NCBI GenBank assembly: GCA_016463365.1
Contig: JAEMRJ010000012.1
Span: forward strand, 1-34,096
Direction: 5' to 3'
Length of the DNA stretch: 34,096 nt
Origin: Thermoleophilaceae bacterium
GTDB taxonomy: Bacteria > Actinomycetota > Thermoleophilia > Solirubrobacterales > JACPNS01
Shown here: positions 26,540 through 33,618 of the stretch, one piece after another
Numbering within the stretch: position 1 is the first letter of the stretch
How the letters are laid out: each line of letters begins with the position of its first letter
Position numbers and translations under genes: made by a program
Notes under the pieces: model-generated
Database searches by the model: none
Told to the model about the DNA's origin: nothing
Seen by the model: only the letters and a program-made list of their open reading frames with translations

Positions 26540-27871
26540 TCACGCGCCGCCGATTCCGAAGCGGTCGGGCTCGCGCGCGAGAGCTTCGTCATGCTCGTTT
26601 TCAAATGCATCGAGCGACTCGCCCTCGAGCAGCTCAAGCTCGAGCTCTATTCGCTTGCGTGTCTCGGGGTCGACGATCGCAGCCAGGTGCTGATGCATCG
26701 CCCGCAGACGCCGGTGAACCTGGATCGAACGCGCTCCGTAGATCCTGATTTCTGTGGTGCCGAGCTCGTAGTACTCGATCCAGGTCGGGGCGTGGATCAG
26801 CGCGCGCGGTGTCCCGCCGGCGTCGACGACGTAGGTTGGCCCGGGGTGGCGCTCATAGAGGTGGATGAGCAGCGACTCGATCCGGTCGAGCGTCTGGACT
26901 GAAGTGGTCGGGTCGTTGATCGCCGGCGAGAGTGCGCGAATAGCTATGTCCACAAGAATGCGCATCACGAACGCCGGATCCTGCTTGGCAGTGCGTTGCC
27001 GCGCGAGCACGAAGACTTTCTCGACCTGCTTGCGGCTCGGTTCGTGCTTACCGTCGTAGATCCGCACGGCACCGAGCCTCGACGAGACGTACTCGCCGAC
27101 CTGGGGAAGCACCTCCACGAAGCCGCCCGTCACTGCGGCGAGCCTGACCAGTGCGCCGCGGTCAATCGCGGCGATCACGCCCGGCGAGCCGGTGAGCTCG
27201 ATCTCCGAGATCGAGGCTTCGGTCGGAAGCGTGGGAGTGGGCAGTACCTGACCGTTGTGGACCGACGGGTGCACGTCATCGATCGCGCGCCACGCCTGCC
27301 TCGAAAGCGTGCGCAGAATTCCGCCGATCTGGATCTTCTCGAAGGCGCGTTGGACAAGGGCCGCGAACCACGCGAGCGTCGCAACCGCGAGCATCAGGCC
27401 GAAGAACACCGTGAGCAAGGGTGCGGCAGCGCTTTCGCTGCGCTGACCGAGCGACGCGAGCGCGCCGAGTGAATACGCCGCAGTAGCGGTCGAGAGCACG
27501 AGCGTGCCCATGATGATCGGGTCGCTGCGAAGCTGGTTTGCGAGACGCGGCGAGTAGGACGAAGTCTGGATCTGCGCGGCTATGAACATCGCCGAGAAGA
27601 CGATGCCGGTGAAGGTGATCATGCTTCCCGCCAGCGCAGTGAAGATCGACTGCACCGTCGAGGTGAGCAGGGGCGACTGACCGCCGATCATCTCGTCAAT
27701 CTGCGGCAGCAGGAACGAGAACATCAGCGCGACCATGTTGAGTGTCAGGACGACCACCCACAGCTGACTGATCAGCCAGAGCCGCGCGCGGAAAAGTCGC
27801 GGGGCGGTGGTGACCGCACGAATATCACGGTTGGTCGGGGCTGCTTCGATCACCTGACGGTCGCGGGGCAT
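26540..27871 (-). CDS. DUF2254 family membrane protein
   Basis: This 443-residue protein matches DUF2254: four N-terminal membrane helices within residues 30-175 with SMITFTGIVFSAMFIAAQIQ and SSYSPRLANQL, then a soluble part. The soluble part includes GALVRLAAVTGGFVEVLPQVGEYV and ILVDIAIRALSPAINDPTTS. The family is widespread in bacteria and its function is not established. The ALSPAINDPTTS segment is its best signature. Start is ATG 27871; the gene is divergent from the cobalamin riboswitch transcript, whose -10 element lies about 33 bases upstream of it. Confidence 0.9.
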   Translation of the reverse strand: MPRDRQVIEAAPTNRDIRAVTTAPRLFRARLWLISQLWVVVLTLNMVALMFSFLLPQIDEMIGGQSPLLTSTVQSIFTALAGSMITFTGIVFSAMFIAAQIQTSSYSPRLANQLRSDPIIMGTLVLSTATAAYSLGALASLGQRSESAAAPLLTVFFGLMLAVATLAWFAALVQRAFEKIQIGGILRTLSRQAWRAIDDVHPSVHNGQVLPTPTLPTEASISEIELTGSPGVIAAIDRGALVRLAAVTGGFVEVLPQVGEYVSSRLGAVRIYDGKHEPSRKQVEKVFVLARQRTAKQDPAFVMRILVDIAIRALSPAINDPTTSVQTLDRIESLLIHLYERHPGPTYVVDAGGTPRALIHAPTWIEYYELGTTEIRIYGARSIQVHRRLRAMHQHLAAIVDPETRKRIELELELLEGESLDAFENEHDEALAREPDRFGIGGA

Positions 27872-27903
27872 CAGCCGATCCTACGCAGAAACCCGGCGAC
27901 GCC

Positions 27904-27909
27904 TATACT
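27904..27909 (+). promoter_or_regulatory. Candidate -10 element of the B12-controlled operon
   Basis: TATACT matches the sigma-70 consensus TATAAT at five of six positions and lies 10 bases before the conserved riboswitch core, where the transcript should begin. No good -35 hexamer is seen 16-18 bases upstream. Confidence 0.5.
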
Positions 27910-27918
27910 CGCCGCATT

Positions 27919-28092
27919 CGGTCGTGACGAGGGAAGTTCGGTGTGAAACCGACGCGGACCCGCCACTGTGATCGGGTGAGTTTGTCGCACGGGCGCTGAG
28001 TTGCATTTCGCCTCAGCCCCCAGGCCACTGGCAGCTATCTGCTGGGAAGGCGCGGCAAAAAGACCCGTCAGCCAGGAAACCTTTCTCGGCCG
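27919..28092 (+). promoter_or_regulatory. Cobalamin (adenosylcobalamin-class) riboswitch
   Basis: The leader carries the conserved parts of the cobalamin riboswitch in order. These are GGGAAGTTCGGTGTGAAACCG (27931-27951), GCCACTGTGAT (27962-27972), the GCTGGGAAGGCG element (28041-28052) and the B12 box AGCCAGGAAAC (28070-28080). A closing P1 stem can form between CGGTCG at 27919-27924 and CGGCCG at 28087-28092. No strong terminator follows. CCCT at 28111-28114 can pair with AGGG at 28122-28125 and hide the ribosome binding site of the first gene, so translational repression at high cobalamin is the likelier mode. It controls the ECF operon. Confidence 0.95.
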
Positions 28093-28133
28093 TTCCCATC
28101 ACATATCGATCCCTCGTGGAAAGGGGAATGACC

Positions 28134-29147
28134 ATGAAAAAGGCACTGAAGCCTTTGCAGTCCCGCGTTGCGCTGATCGCGCTCGCAGCAATTCTGACCC
28201 TGGCGGCCTTCGGCTCGGCGACCGCAAGCGCAATCACCGTGAATCTGCGCGTTGAAGGGGCAAGCGCAACTCAGTTCAGCGGTCCGGTGACCACAAATGC
28301 CCGCACCGTCCCGGGGGGCACCGACACACCTGCCTGCCGCGCCGACAGCACGGCGCCGGTGTTCGCTTCGCCCAACAGCTTCACAGCGGTCGCCGACGCT
28401 CTTGGCGATGCGAACATCGCGACCAGCGGCGGTTTCTACGGCTGGGGCACCTTGCTCTGCGGCATCAACGGAGAGTTCCCGGCAGACACGCTCGGGGGCT
28501 GGCTCGTACGGATCAACCAGCAGGACTCGACGGCGCCCAACGGCTATGTAACGGCGGCCGACCCGCTGACCGACGGCGCGAACGTGCTCGTCTTCCTGAG
28601 TCCGTCATACGGCCATTTCAGCTCGAGCCTTGAGCTCCGCCTTCCGGCCACGGCAAAGCCGGGCGTTCCCGTCAGCGGCTTTGTCGACTCTTTCGACACG
28701 TCGACCGACGTCAAGAGCGCCGCGAGCGGTGCATCGGTCTCAGGCCCGGGTTCCAGCGCGACCGCCGGCGACGACGGAAGCTTCACGATGACCTTCCCGA
28801 GCGCGGGCAGGTTCCTGGTCAACGCCACATCCAAGGGCGCAGTGCGCGGCTCTCAGTGGGTGACTGTCGCGGCCGATGCGCCGGCGGTCCCGGTGGCACC
28901 GGTCACCCAGAAAGAGATCAACCAGAAGCGTCGCAGCGTGGCCCGCGCCAACTGCCGCGAATCGATCCCGTCGAAGCAGGGCGATGAGTACGTCGAGTGC
29001 GTGCGCACGGCAAATCAGCTCGGCCGCACAGTGTCCAAGAAGGAAAAGCGGATCGCGGCGCGCCTGCGCTGCCGGATCAACTACCCGCAGCCGAGCTCTT
29101 CTCGCGTGAGGTGCATGCGCGACGCCAATTCGATCGGCAAGAAATAG
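28134..29147 (+). CDS. Secreted DUF4430 (transcobalamin-like) protein with Ig-like domain and Cys-repeat tail
   Basis: With the start at ATG 28134 (AGGGG at 28122-28126) the protein has 337 residues. Residues 1-33 form a Sec signal peptide ending ATASA. Residues 35-160 fit DUF4430: ITVNLRVEGASATQF at the start, then GFYGWGTLLCGINGE, GGWLVRINQQ and GANVLVFLSPSYG. C68 and C109 could form a disulfide. Residues about 161-246 are an Ig-like module (SGASVSGP...DDGSFTMTFPSAGRFLV). The tail holds two copies of a 28-29-residue unit (270-298 and 309-336) with pattern AR-x2-CR...C-x-R-x-AN-x2-G and Cys 274, 289, 313 and 327. DUF4430 is related to the C-terminal domain of transcobalamin and intrinsic factor. 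With the riboswitch upstream and the ECF genes below, a surface cobamide binder is inferred. The next gene starts 4 bases on. Confidence 0.85.
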   Translation: MKKALKPLQSRVALIALAAILTLAAFGSATASAITVNLRVEGASATQFSGPVTTNARTVPGGTDTPACRADSTAPVFASPNSFTAVADALGDANIATSGGFYGWGTLLCGINGEFPADTLGGWLVRINQQDSTAPNGYVTAADPLTDGANVLVFLSPSYGHFSSSLELRLPATAKPGVPVSGFVDSFDTSTDVKSAASGASVSGPGSSATAGDDGSFTMTFPSAGRFLVNATSKGAVRGSQWVTVAADAPAVPVAPVTQKEINQKRRSVARANCRESIPSKQGDEYVECVRTANQLGRTVSKKEKRIAARLRCRINYPQPSSSRVRCMRDANSIGKK

Positions 29148-29151
29148 GCGC

Positions 29152-30021
29152 GTGCCTCGATTCGTTTCAGCCCTGCTGATCGCAGCCTGCGCCGTCGTCG
29201 GTGCGGGCTGCGGCGAGTCCGGCGTCAGCGGACCGTCAACGAGCGTCACGGTGACCCAGGACTACGGGGCCGCCGTGATCGAGCAGACGCAGTCCGTCAA
29301 GGCCACCAACGGACTGACGGCGCTGCGCCAGCTTCAGGCTGTCCACGAGGTCGCCACGAGCTACGGCGGCCGCTACGTCAAGTCGATCGGCTCGACCGGC
29401 GAGGACGACGACAGCTCCTGGTTGTACTACGTCGACGGCATCGAGGCCCAGGTGGGCGCCGCGTCGACCCGGCTCAAGCCCGGACAGGCCGTCCAGTGGG
29501 ACTTTCACGCCTGGCAGAACGTGCGCACCAGCGGCGCGATCGTCGGGGCGTATCCGTTGCCGCTCAAGAACCGCGGCGTGAAGCTGGTCTGCGCCCCGCG
29601 TCCGCTCTGCGGTCCGATTCGCAAGGATCTCGCTGCAGCCGGAATCGCCGTCGATCCGAGGGCGAAGAACCGGATCGTCGTCGGAGCCTGGAAAGACATC
29701 GAGGGATTTGACGGCGTGCCGGACCTGACCACACCGGGCGACTCCAACGGCGCCTTCGCGAGGTTCACGGCCGACGGGCAGACGTTGATCCCGTATGCGG
29801 CTGATGGCTCCCCGCAGAAGGGGTTGATCAATTCGTCCGGACTGCTCGCCGCGTTCGCGAACCCTGACGGAGTCGTCTGGGTTGCCACCGGCACCGACGA
29901 GGACGCTTCGCGCAGCGCAGCGCGGCTGTTCGGCCCCGAGAAGGCCAAACTCAAGAATCACTTCGCGATGGCGATCGACAACGGACGCGAGCACGCGCTG
30001 CCGCTGGGCGCCGGCCGATGA
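29152..30021 (+). CDS. DUF4430 lipoprotein, probable cobamide-binding partner of the ECF transporter
   Basis: This 289-residue protein starts at GTG 29152 and has a lipoprotein signal with lipobox VGAGC (C20), so it should be anchored on the outer face of the membrane. Residues about 31-120 match DUF4430, with the signature LYYVDGIEAQVGAASTRL and GQAVQWDFHAWQ. A C-terminal region of about 165 residues (122-289) has no family I recognise. It contains VCAPRPLCG, GVPDLTTPGDSNGAFARF and GVVWVATGTDEDASRSAARLFG, and may be a second ligand or docking domain. The gene overlaps ecfT by 4 bases (ATGA). Delivery of captured cobamide to the S component is the inferred job. Confidence 0.85.
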   Translation: MPRFVSALLIAACAVVGAGCGESGVSGPSTSVTVTQDYGAAVIEQTQSVKATNGLTALRQLQAVHEVATSYGGRYVKSIGSTGEDDDSSWLYYVDGIEAQVGAASTRLKPGQAVQWDFHAWQNVRTSGAIVGAYPLPLKNRGVKLVCAPRPLCGPIRKDLAAAGIAVDPRAKNRIVVGAWKDIEGFDGVPDLTTPGDSNGAFARFTADGQTLIPYAADGSPQKGLINSSGLLAAFANPDGVVWVATGTDEDASRSAARLFGPEKAKLKNHFAMAIDNGREHALPLGAGR

Positions 30022-30920
30022 GCCGCGCCGTCGACACCGCGACCCGAGTTCTCAGTTTCGGCTATCGCGACCGTGGCGGTCCGTTGCAACAGGCCCGCGC
30101 CACTTCGGTCGTCGCCTGGTGCGTTTCGCTGGGTCTGGTGCTGGCGGTGTTCATGAACCCGCTCGTGCTCGCTGCGGTGCTGGTAGCGGTGGCGATTCTG
30201 GCCTGGCGCTGCATGGTGATTCCGGAAATGCTCATCGCCCTGGCGATCTCGCTGCCGGTCACGCTTCTGATCGCTCTGATCAATCCGATCGCCTCGCAGC
30301 AGGGGGTGACGGTCCTGGTCTCCGGGATCCAGCTGCCGCTGATCGGGACAATTGACATCACGCAGGAGGCGGTGAGCTATGGCCTGGTGCTCGGACTGCG
30401 CTCGGCGGCGATTTTCGCGGTCTGCGCGTTGTACGTCTGCACGGTCAGTCCCGACGAGCTGCTGCGGGTACTGCGTCGCTACTCGGTGCGCTCGGCGATC
30501 ACGGCGTCGCTCGCCGTGCGCTTCGTGCCGACGCTCGCTCGCGACGGAGCGAATCTCGCGACGGCCCGCGCCTGCCGCCCGGGCGCTCCGCCATCGACCG
30601 GCGCAGTGATCCGTGCGGCCTTTGCCCGCTCACTCGAACGCGCCGGGGACTCGGCGCTCGCGCTCGAGACGCGCGGCTTTGCGCTTGCGCGCCCGATGCG
30701 CGTCGCGCCTGCACCGCGTTCGAAGGCTGACCACTTCGTCGGCGTCTCTGCTCTCGGCGTCGCTGCGCTGGCGATCGTCGGCGTGGGAAGAGGCATTGCC
30801 GGCTTCACCGCCTATCCGTTGACCGACATCTCGACGAGCGTCAGCGACCTGACGTTTGCCGTCGCGATCGCAATCGTCGCTTCGCTGCCGGCGCTCGTGC
30901 CGCGAAGGCCGTTGCGATGA
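30018..30920 (+). CDS. ecfT: ECF transporter transmembrane component EcfT
   Basis: This 300-residue membrane protein has about five or six helices: two early (33-85), two in the middle (120-145) and two near the C-terminus (240-295). The cytoplasmic coupling region has ATARACRPG near 181-189 and the typical ALETRGFALA near 215-224, the two EcfT motifs that bind the ATPases. EcfT links the ATPase pair to the substrate-binding S component. It overlaps the upstream lipoprotein gene and the downstream ATPase gene by 4 bases each (ATGA), showing a tightly coupled operon. Confidence 0.92.
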   Translation: MSRAVDTATRVLSFGYRDRGGPLQQARATSVVAWCVSLGLVLAVFMNPLVLAAVLVAVAILAWRCMVIPEMLIALAISLPVTLLIALINPIASQQGVTVLVSGIQLPLIGTIDITQEAVSYGLVLGLRSAAIFAVCALYVCTVSPDELLRVLRRYSVRSAITASLAVRFVPTLARDGANLATARACRPGAPPSTGAVIRAAFARSLERAGDSALALETRGFALARPMRVAPAPRSKADHFVGVSALGVAALAIVGVGRGIAGFTAYPLTDISTSVSDLTFAVAIAIVASLPALVPRRPLR

Positions 30921-32488
30921 GCACTGTGACGATCGATCGCACGGGCACGCAACCGGCCCTCTGTTTTGAAGGCTTCAGCTACGCCTACCCCGGCGTTCCG
31001 GCGGCAGCACTCGACGCACTCTCGCTGGAGGTTGCGTCCGGCGAGTTCGTGCTCGTCTGCGGAGACTCCGGCAGCGGCAAATCCACATTCCTGCGCGCCG
31101 TCTCGGGGCTCGTGCCACATCACTTCGGCGGTTCTGCATCGGGCAGTGCCGCGATCTGCGGGCGCGACCTGCGCGACCACGCCGCCGGAGAGCTGGCCGC
31201 ATGCTGCGGCACGCTGTTGCAGGACCCGGAGACGCAGATCGTGATGGACAGCGTCCGCGGGGAGATCGCCTTTCCACTCGAGAACCTCGGCTGGGAGCAG
31301 TCGGCGATCGCCGTCGCCGTAGAAGAGACGGCTGCCGCGCTAGGGATCGAATCGCTGCTCGGGCGCCGCACGGACGAACTCTCTGGCGGCGAGCTCCAGC
31401 GCGTTGCGCTTGCCGCTGCGCTTGCCGCGCGGCCGGAAGTGCTTGTACTTGACGAGCCGACCTCACAGCTCGACCCGGTGGCTGCGGACGAGCTGCTGGC
31501 GACCCTCGCGCGGCTGAACGTCGATCGCGGTACGACGATCATCCTTGCTGACCACCGGCTCGAACGGGTCCTCGATGTCGCCGATCGCGTGCTGATGTTT
31601 GAGGCCGGGAGCATCGTCATTGACGCCGATCCCCAGGATTTTCTCGCGCAGGCGGCAGCTGACCCCGGACGGGCCCACCTGCTGCCGCCGCTGGCCGAGC
31701 TTTTTGACCGGGCCGGGATCAGGCCGCTGGCGCTGAATGCCAAGGCCGCGCGCAAGCGACTCGGTCCGGTTGGTGGATCGATCGGGCGCGCGTCGCACGA
31801 CTCAACGGGTGGCGACGTCGTCCTTGGTCTGAATGCCGTCGGTTACAGCTATCGCGACGCCGCACCGACGCTCGGCGGAGTCAGTTTCGAACTCCGGGCC
31901 GGTGAGCGCGCCGCGCTGATGGGCGTGAACGGCTCTGGGAAGTCCACGCTGCTGCGGATCGCCCATGGCGTGCAGCGGGCGACAAAGGGAACCGTCGACC
32001 GGTCAGGCGCGGTCGCGCTGCTGCTGCAGAACCCGAACGACTATCTGATCCATGAGCGCGTGGCCGAAGAAGCGCCGGCGGAGTCGTTGGAGCGTTTCGG
32101 CCTCCAGGACTTCGCCGAGCGTGATCCTCGCGACCTTTCGGGCGGCGAGCGTCAACGCCTCGCTCTGGCGATTGTGATGCAGTCAGACCCGGCGGTCCTT
32201 CTGCTTGATGAGCCGACCCGAGGAATGGACCAGTCGAGAAAGCGCGAACTCGCCGAGTTGCTGCGCCAGATCTCCGCACGTGGCACAGCCGTGCTTGTCG
32301 CCACCCATGACGCTGAATTCGCCGCGAGCTTCGCCGAGCGCGCGCTGTTGATCGGCAGCGGCTCAGTGCTGGCGGACGCGCCGGCAGCGGACGTGCTCGG
32401 CGGGGGCTGGCACTTTTCGACCGCCGTTGCGAATCTGCTTCCGGGTAGTGGTGCGATCACCCCGGCCCAAGGAGCTGAGCTTCTGTGA
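30917..32488 (+). CDS. ecfA: ECF transporter ATPase, two ABC domains fused (EcfA-EcfA')
   Basis: This 523-residue protein holds two complete ABC nucleotide-binding domains. Domain 1 has Walker A GDSGSGKST (49-57), Q-loop LLQDPETQI, signature LSGGE (155-159) and Walker B VLVLDE (175-180). Domain 2 has Walker A GVNGSGKST (336-344), Q-loop LLQNPND, signature LSGGE (407-411) and Walker B VLLLDE (427-432). A linker near 260-300 joins them. ECF importers usually need two ATPases, EcfA and EcfA'; here both are in one chain, a known arrangement in actinobacteria and some firmicutes. Being encoded beside its own T and S genes, it is probably a dedicated (group I) system. It overlaps the S component start by 4 bases (GTGA). 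Confidence 0.94.
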   Translation: MSTVTIDRTGTQPALCFEGFSYAYPGVPAAALDALSLEVASGEFVLVCGDSGSGKSTFLRAVSGLVPHHFGGSASGSAAICGRDLRDHAAGELAACCGTLLQDPETQIVMDSVRGEIAFPLENLGWEQSAIAVAVEETAAALGIESLLGRRTDELSGGELQRVALAAALAARPEVLVLDEPTSQLDPVAADELLATLARLNVDRGTTIILADHRLERVLDVADRVLMFEAGSIVIDADPQDFLAQAAADPGRAHLLPPLAELFDRAGIRPLALNAKAARKRLGPVGGSIGRASHDSTGGDVVLGLNAVGYSYRDAAPTLGGVSFELRAGERAALMGVNGSGKSTLLRIAHGVQRATKGTVDRSGAVALLLQNPNDYLIHERVAEEAPAESLERFGLQDFAERDPRDLSGGERQRLALAIVMQSDPAVLLLDEPTRGMDQSRKRELAELLRQISARGTAVLVATHDAEFAASFAERALLIGSGSVLADAPAADVLGGGWHFSTAVANLLPGSGAITPAQGAELL

Positions 32489-33156
32489 GCGGAGCGGCGG
32501 TATGGCAGCTCGCGAGCGCCCTTCTGCTGCTCACTGCGTTTGCGGTCGGCTTCATCTGGTTCGAGCGCTCGCGCCCGCCGGCGCGCATTGTTGCGGCGGT
32601 GGCTGCGCTGGTCGCGTTTGCGGTGATCGGCCGCGTCCTCTTCGCACCGTTCCCGAACGTCAAGCCGACGACCGACATCGTGATAATTGCCGGCTTTGCG
32701 CTGGGATTCTCGCCGGGCTGGATGGTCGGTGTGTTGACGGCGCTGGTTTCGAACTTCTACTTCTCTCAAGGGCCGTGGACGCCGTGGCAGATGCTCGCCT
32801 GGGGGCTGTGCGGGTTGCTTGGCGCAGCGCTTGCCCGCGGCGGTGTCAGTCCGGCTTCCAGCTTGCCGCGCCGCGTGCCGATGGCTCTCTGGTGCGGATT
32901 GGCCGGGCTCGCCTACGGCGTGATCCTGAACTTCGGATCGGCGGTGAATCTCGCCAGCAACGACATCGGGACCAGCTTCTGGGTGCAGATGGTCGGCTCA
33001 TTGCCGTTCGACATCGCACATGCGATCGCAAACTTCGCATTTTTCATGATCGCCGGTCCGCTGCTGATCCGTATGCTCGAGCGACTGCGCAGGCGCGAAT
33101 CGCTCGTCTGGCCGGTGCCTTCCAGTGACGCCCCGCACTCATCAACAACGGCTTAA
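32485..33156 (+). CDS. ECF transporter substrate-binding (S) component, probably for cobalamin
   Basis: This 223-residue membrane protein starts at GTG 32485 inside the end of the ATPase gene. It has about six helices. Conserved-looking loops are FPNVKPTTDIVIIAGFALG near 54-72 and YFSQGPWTPWQMLAWGLCG near 92-110, which suit an S component ligand site. The final helix ends in a charged tail. S components set substrate specificity. The upstream cobalamin riboswitch and DUF4430 genes point to cobalamin or a precursor, as for CbrT-type proteins, but the sequence alone does not prove the ligand. Confidence 0.85.
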   Translation: MSGAAVWQLASALLLLTAFAVGFIWFERSRPPARIVAAVAALVAFAVIGRVLFAPFPNVKPTTDIVIIAGFALGFSPGWMVGVLTALVSNFYFSQGPWTPWQMLAWGLCGLLGAALARGGVSPASSLPRRVPMALWCGLAGLAYGVILNFGSAVNLASNDIGTSFWVQMVGSLPFDIAHAIANFAFFMIAGPLLIRMLERLRRRESLVWPVPSSDAPHSSTTA

Positions 33157-33157
33157 T

Positions 33158-33193
33158 CCGCCGGAAAGCCGCACAAACGAAACCTTTTGGCGG
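33158..33193 (+). terminator. Weak hairpin after the ECF operon
   Basis: CCGCCGGAA at 33158-33166 can pair with TTTTGGCGG at 33185-33193 (nine pairs, two of them G-U), directly after the TAA of the S component gene. No T-run follows, so it may be a weak or factor-assisted terminator or an mRNA-stabilising stem. Confidence 0.35.
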
Positions 33194-33262
33194 CTGGTGC
33201 GTTTAAGTAGAGGCGCGTCCAGACGAATGTCTGAAAGTCAGCTCGCAACCTGAAAATTGGGC

Positions 33263-33291
33263 TTGCATTTGACCTCAAAACTCCTTATGAT
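33263..33291 (+). promoter_or_regulatory. Sigma-70-type promoter upstream of the sigma factor gene
   Basis: TTGCAT at 33263-33268 and TATGAT at 33286-33291 are separated by exactly 17 bases. The -10 matches consensus at five of six positions and the -35 at its TTG core. Transcription would begin near 33298, giving a leader of about 320 bases. Confidence 0.6.
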
Positions 33292-33618
33292 GCGTGCGTT
33301 GCACTTGGACCGCAGCTTGCGGCCGAGATCGACGGAGCGACAGGGTTGTGGGAAGGCACGGTCCCCGCGCGAAGGTCGCGACAAAAGTCACTCAGAACAG
33401 GTACTTTGCAGTTCTGGGCGAAGTGAAACATCCATCAGACGAAGCTTGTAACATTCAGTAACTATCCCCGTAGTAACAAGTCCCGGCGCCGAACCCCCCG
33501 ATCCCCATCCAAGTCGGCGCCAAATCATCTTCCAGAGACACGCGCCACCGGCTCAGGCCGGCAGTCTCATTCGGCATGCAGCGCGCGATTCCAATCCCAC
33601 ACAAGAGCAAGGCACAAA

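Larger units (their letters stand above)
33157..33618 (+). other. 462-base non-coding region before the sigma factor gene
   Basis: No credible ORF is seen. The region holds a hairpin after the ECF operon, a small perfect stem CAGAC-GAAT-GTCTG (33220-33233), a promoter (33263-33291), and then a leader of about 320 bases with several strong pairings. GGACCG at 33307-33312 pairs with CGGTCC at 33359-33364. TCACTCAGAAC (33388-33398) pairs with GTTCTG (33411-33416) and AGTGA (33422-33426). GGCGCCGA (33485-33492) pairs with TCGGCGCC (33514-33521) around a C-rich loop. It may be a structured 5' leader or a separate small RNA. No known riboswitch class is recognised. Confidence 0.6.

Noticed and set aside
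33208..33217. GTAGAGGCGC, similar to the start of the lysine riboswitch
   Set aside because: The other conserved parts of that riboswitch are absent, and the downstream gene is not lysine-related; treated as chance.
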